A model generated the notes under the pieces. It ran no database searches and had not been told where the DNA came from. It saw only the letters and a list, made by a program, of their open reading frames with translations. The translations under genes and the position numbers were made by a program. This document shows positions 59,849-64,000 of a stretch of DNA of 64,000 nucleotides, in pieces; position 1 is the stretch's first letter, and each line of letters starts with the position of its first letter. Origin of the DNA: Thiocapsa sp. (GTDB taxonomy: Bacteria; Pseudomonadota; Gammaproteobacteria; Chromatiales; Chromatiaceae); contig NZ_CP073760.1 in assembly GCF_018399035.1 (NCBI RefSeq), positions 2,232,001-2,296,000 of the forward strand, in the 5' to 3' direction.

Positions 59849-62538
59849 GCCGCTTGAGCCTCCCTGAGTGCAGGGTGGATGCGGTACCGGGTGGCAGGTC
59901 GTCCGGGTCCGGGCTCGGGCTCGACCGCGCGCAGGTGGTGATGGTCAATCAAGACGGCCAACGCCAACGCGGTCCCGTCGATGTCCAGGGTCCGCCAGCC
60001 TTTGCGGTAGACATCTCGCGCCAAGAAGCCGTCCGGCAGGTCAGGTAGTCGCCGCGCCAGCTCGACCGCGCACGTCATTGCGCGCGTCAGGGCGGGTGCG
60101 TAAATTCGCCGTGCGTGCGTCTCAAGGTATTCGCACCAGGCGAGCGCCCGCAACAGCGCGTCGTGGCTCACGGGCTCGGCGTCGGGGTCGCCCGCAAGGT
60201 GGATCAGCAGCGCCAAAGAAGGAGCCAAGCTCCGGTACTTCGCGAGGTGCGACTCCATCGCAGGGTGAATCCCGTCCGCGCGCAGACGATGCTCCAGATC
60301 CGCGCGCCAAGCATCAAACTCGACCTGCGCATCCGGGTCGAACCGCATCCACGGCACCCCGTCGCCTTCGTCCATGTGGGCTCCGACCGCCGCGGGGTCG
60401 ATACCGTCAAGCCGCTCGAAAACCGCACGCGCCGCACGCCTGGCCTCGGTGTCCGGCAGGCGGTCGACGTTGATCCAGTTGCGCCCGACGTCCGGCCAGA
60501 CTGCGAGCTGAAAGCGTTGAAGGAGGCCGTCGTCTCCCGAGCCGCCAGCGAGCGCAGACAGCATGTAATCGCGCAGCGGGCCGGGCTGAATCGCTCCAAT
60601 GATGGACACGCAAGCCGCCTCGATCTCGACCGTGCCGCGGCCGATGCGGTCAAAGGTGTAGCCGCCCGTTCCGTTCCATGCTTCCAGGTAGAAGGCTCTG
60701 CTGCATTCCTTCCCCTCCTGATCCATCGCGCGCAGGAATCCGACCAGCTCGTCGCGGTAGATCAGCATGCCCCGCGGGTTCTGGCTGAGAAGCTCGCCAA
60801 GTTTCTCGACGGTCGAATCCTGTGTGACATAGCGCCGCCGCGTCGGGGGTTCTACCGCTTCCGATGCCTCGCGAGCCAACGCGTGCGCGAGTTCCGCGTT
60901 TCGCTCCTTGATGGCCTTGGCGATTTGGGTTTTCGCCTCCTTGCCTTGCGCCTCGCGGACAAGCTCGTCGGCCGCGTGCCGCTCCATCGCAGCCTCATGC
61001 TCGGTCCGCGCTCTCGCCTCGATCGCGCGGATCGGGTGCAGCGCCTCCTGCATTGCGGGAGTTTTCAGCAGGCTCGGTCGACCGATCACGATGCCCCACA
61101 GATTCGGCACGACAACCCAATCGTCGTGGGCCTTCGGGCGGATGCCGATCTGCCGACCAACTACCGACGCCAGCGCGACCATAGCCGCCACGCCGGGGTA
61201 GTCCGCGGGGCATTGCATGCGATCCGCAACGTCCTCGATCCAGGGGCGCAGTGCCGGGGGCAGCAGGTCGAAGGCGAAAGGCGCGACGGGCGGCAGGGTG
61301 TCGGCCAACGGCTCGGGATCGGGCCATGTGTCACCATCGGCGTCCGTGGCGCGCCCTTGCTGCGCAGGTACCGCAAGCTGCGCGCGAACAGCCTCGATGC
61401 CCTCGGCACGCATTAGGTCATTGAAGTCCGTGCCGGCGCTCGCGGGATCGCTGAACCGGGGTATCACAACGATGCCGCCCACGGCCGCCGCCGCTGCGTG
61501 GGCGTGTCGGGTGCCGGGGTTATCCGCGAGGTGCCGGTCGTCGTCGCCGCAGATGATGATGGTGCGATCCCGGAAGCGAGCACGGGCTGCCCGTGCGACG
61601 GGCTCAAGGTTCCCGCAGTTGAAGGCGCAGGCCACGGGCTCGCCGGTCACCTGATGGATGCTTGCGCCGGTGGCGTACCCCTCGCAGATGCGGATGGGGC
61701 CGGATGCGCCGATGGTTCCGATCAGGTGGCAATGACCGGCCACGGATGCGCCGCCGTTGAACCGCTTGGCGCCGTCCGGCAGGATTCGCTGCACGCCGTA
61801 GATGATGCCGTCCAGGTCGGTGACGGCCGCCAACAGGGCGTCTCCATCGCGGCGTATGCCATAGGCTCCGACCGCCTTGGCAGCGAGGTAATCGTGCGAG
61901 CCGCATTCGGTTGATGCCGCGTCCCATGTGGCTCTCGCCGCTTCTCTCGCCGCCGCCCGCCGCTCGGCATCCTGTGCCTTGTGGCGGGCACGCGCGGCAT
62001 CCAGATCGCGCCGGATCTGCGCCAGATCATCGGCATCCGTGGCGCGGTCGCCCTGCTCCCATGATTTCCACACCAGGACCGGAGTCGACACGTCGCCGGT
62101 CCGCTTGGCGTCGCCCGCGCAGACCATCAGCCACGGCGCGCCGGTCCGGCCGATCCCGGAGTCTGCGATGTACCAGATGTGCGGCGCATTCTGCTTGCGC
62201 TTCCATCCTGCGTCGACATCCAAGTGATCCAAGTCGATCCCGGCCGCCGCCAGCGCGCTCGTGGCCTCGACCTCCAGCTCTGCGAGTGGCGCGTGGTGAG
62301 GGGTTGGCGCGGGGGCAGGTGCGGGTGCCTCGAACAGATCAGGGTTTGGCGCCGCGGGCTCGGCATCTGCGAGCCGGGTCAATCGGTCGACCACTTCAGC
62401 GGAAAGGCGGTATCGGCCGTGCTTCGCGCTCGACAAGTGGCCGCTACTCACTCCGATCGTTCGGGCCAGCGCGCCGCCGGTCATATTGAGGCGGGTCTGC
62501 ACGCGTGCGATCAAATCAGGAACGGGGGTGGTCTGCAT
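59845..62538 (-). CDS. Primase/helicase-like replication protein (Toprim plus DUF3987) with N-terminal HTH
   Basis: An 897-residue protein. Residues 1-55 form a Cro-type HTH (LIARVQTRLNMTGGALARTI, SSGHLSSAKHGRYRLS). A Toprim-like primase part shows IRICEGYATGASIHQVTG and TIIICGDDDRHLADN. The DUF3987 ATPase-like part shows VIGRPSLLKTPAMQEALHPI (P-loop-like), LIYRDELVGFLRAMDQEGKE and SIIGAIQPGPLRDYML. A C-terminal winged-helix-like end follows. It would prime and unwind element DNA in the cytoplasm. It lies directly after the excisionase-like gene and overlaps the next gene by four bases. Confidence 0.88.
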   Translation of the reverse strand: MQTTPVPDLIARVQTRLNMTGGALARTIGVSSGHLSSAKHGRYRLSAEVVDRLTRLADAEPAAPNPDLFEAPAPAPAPTPHHAPLAELEVEATSALAAAGIDLDHLDVDAGWKRKQNAPHIWYIADSGIGRTGAPWLMVCAGDAKRTGDVSTPVLVWKSWEQGDRATDADDLAQIRRDLDAARARHKAQDAERRAAAREAARATWDAASTECGSHDYLAAKAVGAYGIRRDGDALLAAVTDLDGIIYGVQRILPDGAKRFNGGASVAGHCHLIGTIGASGPIRICEGYATGASIHQVTGEPVACAFNCGNLEPVARAARARFRDRTIIICGDDDRHLADNPGTRHAHAAAAAVGGIVVIPRFSDPASAGTDFNDLMRAEGIEAVRAQLAVPAQQGRATDADGDTWPDPEPLADTLPPVAPFAFDLLPPALRPWIEDVADRMQCPADYPGVAAMVALASVVGRQIGIRPKAHDDWVVVPNLWGIVIGRPSLLKTPAMQEALHPIRAIEARARTEHEAAMERHAADELVREAQGKEAKTQIAKAIKERNAELAHALAREASEAVEPPTRRRYVTQDSTVEKLGELLSQNPRGMLIYRDELVGFLRAMDQEGKECSRAFYLEAWNGTGGYTFDRIGRGTVEIEAACVSIIGAIQPGPLRDYMLSALAGGSGDDGLLQRFQLAVWPDVGRNWINVDRLPDTEARRAARAVFERLDGIDPAAVGAHMDEGDGVPWMRFDPDAQVEFDAWRADLEHRLRADGIHPAMESHLAKYRSLAPSLALLIHLAGDPDAEPVSHDALLRALAWCEYLETHARRIYAPALTRAMTCAVELARRLPDLPDGFLARDVYRKGWRTLDIDGTALALAVLIDHHHLRAVEPEPGPGRPATRYRIHPALREAQAA

Positions 62539-62548
62539 GTCGGCCGCC

Positions 62549-62815
62549 CTATTCCGCCGCCGCCCGCTGCGCTTGCTTCTCGGCTCGACGGCTGGCTGTG
62601 GTGATGCCGCCGTCCGCGACCATGCGGCCGATCCATTCGATCTCGGCCTGCACGGGGACGAATCGCCGCGATCCGTACTTGTAGGACGCGAGCCGGCCTG
62701 AGTTGATCTCGTCGTAAAGCGATTGGCGGCTCAGATTCAACGCGCGCATGGCTTCATCGACGGTGTGCGCCTGTTTGGTCGCGGGCTCGGTGGCGGGGGT
62801 GGTGGTCTCGGGCAT
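62549..62815 (-). CDS. Excisionase/AlpA-like HTH protein
   Basis: An 88-residue protein with a MerR/excisionase-type helix-turn-helix (VDEAMRALNLSRQSLYDEIN, SGRLASYKYGSRRFVPVQAE) and a basic C-terminus (SRRAEKQAQRAAAE). Such proteins direct excision by the integrase or activate the element's genes. It is the first gene of the minus-strand replication operon, ten bases before the primase start. Confidence 0.85.
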   Translation of the reverse strand: MPETTTPATEPATKQAHTVDEAMRALNLSRQSLYDEINSGRLASYKYGSRRFVPVQAEIEWIGRMVADGGITTASRRAEKQAQRAAAE

Positions 62816-63165
62816 AGCTGCATCTCAGAGGTGACGGATGCAGACAACGCTACCTTGCACCGTGCCGGATGGCAACCTAACGCCTTGATATATAAAATAA
62901 AGCTGCGTGCTAAACTTCCGCTATAGGGTCGGAATAAGGCATAATTGACCGCGCGATCCGGCTCGCTCGCAACCCGTTGATGCGGTCGGGCTTTCCCGGT
63001 CGCAGGGTCTCGGGGCTATTCGGTGGGGCGGGATAAGTCGCGGGTGACAATGCAGGTCGGTATGTCCAGAAAATTATATGTTCATCCGACGAACGGTAGG
63101 TGGTGACTGGGGAATTGGGTCGGATCGAGCGCAGATCACGTGTTCGTGAGACTGCGCGAGGCGGG
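62816..63165. other. Operon promoter region between integrase and excisionase genes
   Basis: No gene was seen. On the minus strand TTTAGC and, about 16 bases on, TATATA (within TTTATTTTATATATCAAGG, about 62886-62907) could form the promoter of the xis-primase operon. This is only a weak match. Confidence 0.35.
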
Positions 63166-64000
63166 TTACAAGGCGATGGAGTCGAGCATCGCGCGCCGGT
63201 CGCGTGCGGTGAATTTTCCGTAGTTGCGCTCGATCATCAGGACGGATGTCCCGCAATTTTCCGCGATCACCTGTGGTCGAACCCCCGCGACGAGGGCGCG
63301 GGAGATGTGGTAGTGCCGCAGGCTGTAGAAAACCGCTTCGGCGGGCAACCCGGCAGCCTTTACCGCGGCCTTCATCGGTCGGTGCTGATGGCTCTTGCCC
63401 CACGGCTCGCCGTCATCCTTCATCAGTAACGGTGCGCCCGGCAGCTTGCCCTTGGCGACGCGCCGGAAGAATGTCACCGCCGCTGCCGATAGATAGCTGG
63501 TCCGCGGTCCCGTTTTCCCGGACAGCTTCAGCGTGCCGGCCTTAGGGTCGAAGTCGCCGGCCTTGGCGCTTGCCAGCTCGCCATAACGCGCGCCCGTCAG
63601 GACCGCCGCGTGCAGCAGATCCCGGAATGCGCCGGTCGCCGCCGCCAGCAGCATCTGCACCTGCTCGGGCTCCAAGAACAGTGCTCGGGCCTCCGTCGCG
63701 CCCTCGAAGCCTTCGACGCGCCGCCACTCGACATCGGACACGGCGATGCCGGATCGGAATGCGAAGTTCAGCGCCGCCTTGAAGATCGCCAGAACCCGGT
63801 TGGCCGTGTCGCGGGATCGTCTCACGTCCTCTTCGCTGTGGTCCTCGGCGGACCGCACCATGCTGTCGCGCCACGCCTTGATCTGTGCGGTTCTCACATC
63901 GTTGATGCGTGCGTCCATCAGCGCCTGGGGAACGCGCGCGATCAGGCGCTGCTCGGCGTCATCCGCGGCACGCGCGCCTTTTCGGACCCTTAAGTCTGCC
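63166..64000 (-). CDS. Tyrosine recombinase (phage-type integrase), 5' end outside the window
   Basis: The frame runs from the right edge to TAA at 63166, 277 codons. The N-terminal SAM-like core-binding part is DTANRVLAIFKAALNFAFRS. The catalytic part shows the first Arg in LTGARYGELASAKAGDFD, the Lys region LSGKTGPRTSYL, the second Arg/His in SLRHYHISRALVAG, and the Tyr in SVLMIERNYGKFTARD. It would integrate and excise the element, perhaps at tRNA-Glu. An internal ATG at 63918 is not the true start, since the frame continues. Confidence 0.92.
   Translation of the reverse strand, partial: ADLRVRKGARAADDAEQRLIARVPQALMDARINDVRTAQIKAWRDSMVRSAEDHSEEDVRRSRDTANRVLAIFKAALNFAFRSGIAVSDVEWRRVEGFEGATEARALFLEPEQVQMLLAAATGAFRDLLHAAVLTGARYGELASAKAGDFDPKAGTLKLSGKTGPRTSYLSAAAVTFFRRVAKGKLPGAPLLMKDDGEPWGKSHQHRPMKAAVKAAGLPAEAVFYSLRHYHISRALVAGVRPQVIAENCGTSVLMIERNYGKFTARDRRAMLDSIAL

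Larger units (their letters stand above)
51970..64000. mobile_element. Integrative element (phage- or island-like), left end at tRNA-Glu, right end outside the window
   Basis: From the tRNA end onward the core genes stop. All recognisable genes are on the minus strand: small unknown proteins, an HNH nuclease, a primase/helicase-like protein, an excisionase-like HTH protein and a tyrosine integrase. Just after the tRNA lie TTCCGTAT direct repeats (about 52028-52047), possible recombinase arm sites. The att repeat at the far end cannot be seen, so the exact border is inferred. Confidence 0.6.

Overview
The window is a GC-rich gammaproteobacterial chromosome segment. Its gene content (bd oxidase, diheme cytochrome c with a DUF302 partner, Fe-S protein plus DUF3501, many AAA/PD-(D/E)XK genes and very many short palindromic intergenic repeats) suggests a purple sulfur bacterium of the Chromatiaceae, perhaps near Thiocapsa. 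That assignment rests on recall of family distributions; there is no rRNA in the window.

Layout. Positions 1-5.7 kb hold a partial small protein, a NifX/NifB-type protein, the cydABX oxidase operon and a secreted Gln/Arg-rich protein. Positions 5.9-7.1 kb are a graveyard of toxin-antitoxin modules: a frameshifted MazF with an intact MazE-like antitoxin, and a HigA-like antitoxin whose toxin is reduced to 18 codons. Positions 7.3-20.0 kb hold the two ends of an FtsW/RodA-family gene separated by about 11 kb of insertion sequences (ISL3, IS66-like with an internal MITE, a DUF6399-type remnant, IS21, IS3) and two secreted-protein genes, one a serine protease, that share a C-terminal domain. Positions 20.5-26.4 kb carry a tiny secreted peptide, an orphan MqsA, and two near-identical AAA-ATPase/PD-(D/E)XK genes flanking a TacAT toxin-antitoxin pair.

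Positions 26.8-51.6 kb are core chromosome. They include an envelope cluster on the minus strand (exbB-exbD-msbA and lpxK-kdsB, tightly overlapped), then lemA, an M48 protease, recJ, darP, two glycosyltransferases with a PAP2 phosphatase, DUF302 plus cytochrome c, an FAD amine-oxidase-like protein, a decayed photolyase, ferredoxin-NADP reductase, glutathione peroxidase, an Fe-S protein/DUF3501/HAD group and htpX. tRNA-Ala(GGC) and tRNA-Glu(TTC) follow.

From about 51.97 kb to the right edge lies an integrative element: a lipoprotein, an HNH endonuclease gene cut by a transposon with a clean 7-bp target duplication, two paralogous membrane-anchored small proteins with an identical 33-bp leader, a zincin-like protein, a row of overlapping small genes, a primase/helicase-like protein, an excisionase-like HTH protein and a tyrosine integrase running off the edge.

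The most unusual points are: (1) a family of palindromic repeats ending in TAAAC(C/T)GCG that supplies the stop codon of at least six genes; (2) a DUF6399-type transposon shown to be mobile by target duplication and by exact repair of the interrupted HNH gene, with a related 132-bp MITE elsewhere in the window; and (3) the mosaic AAA/nuclease gene pair.
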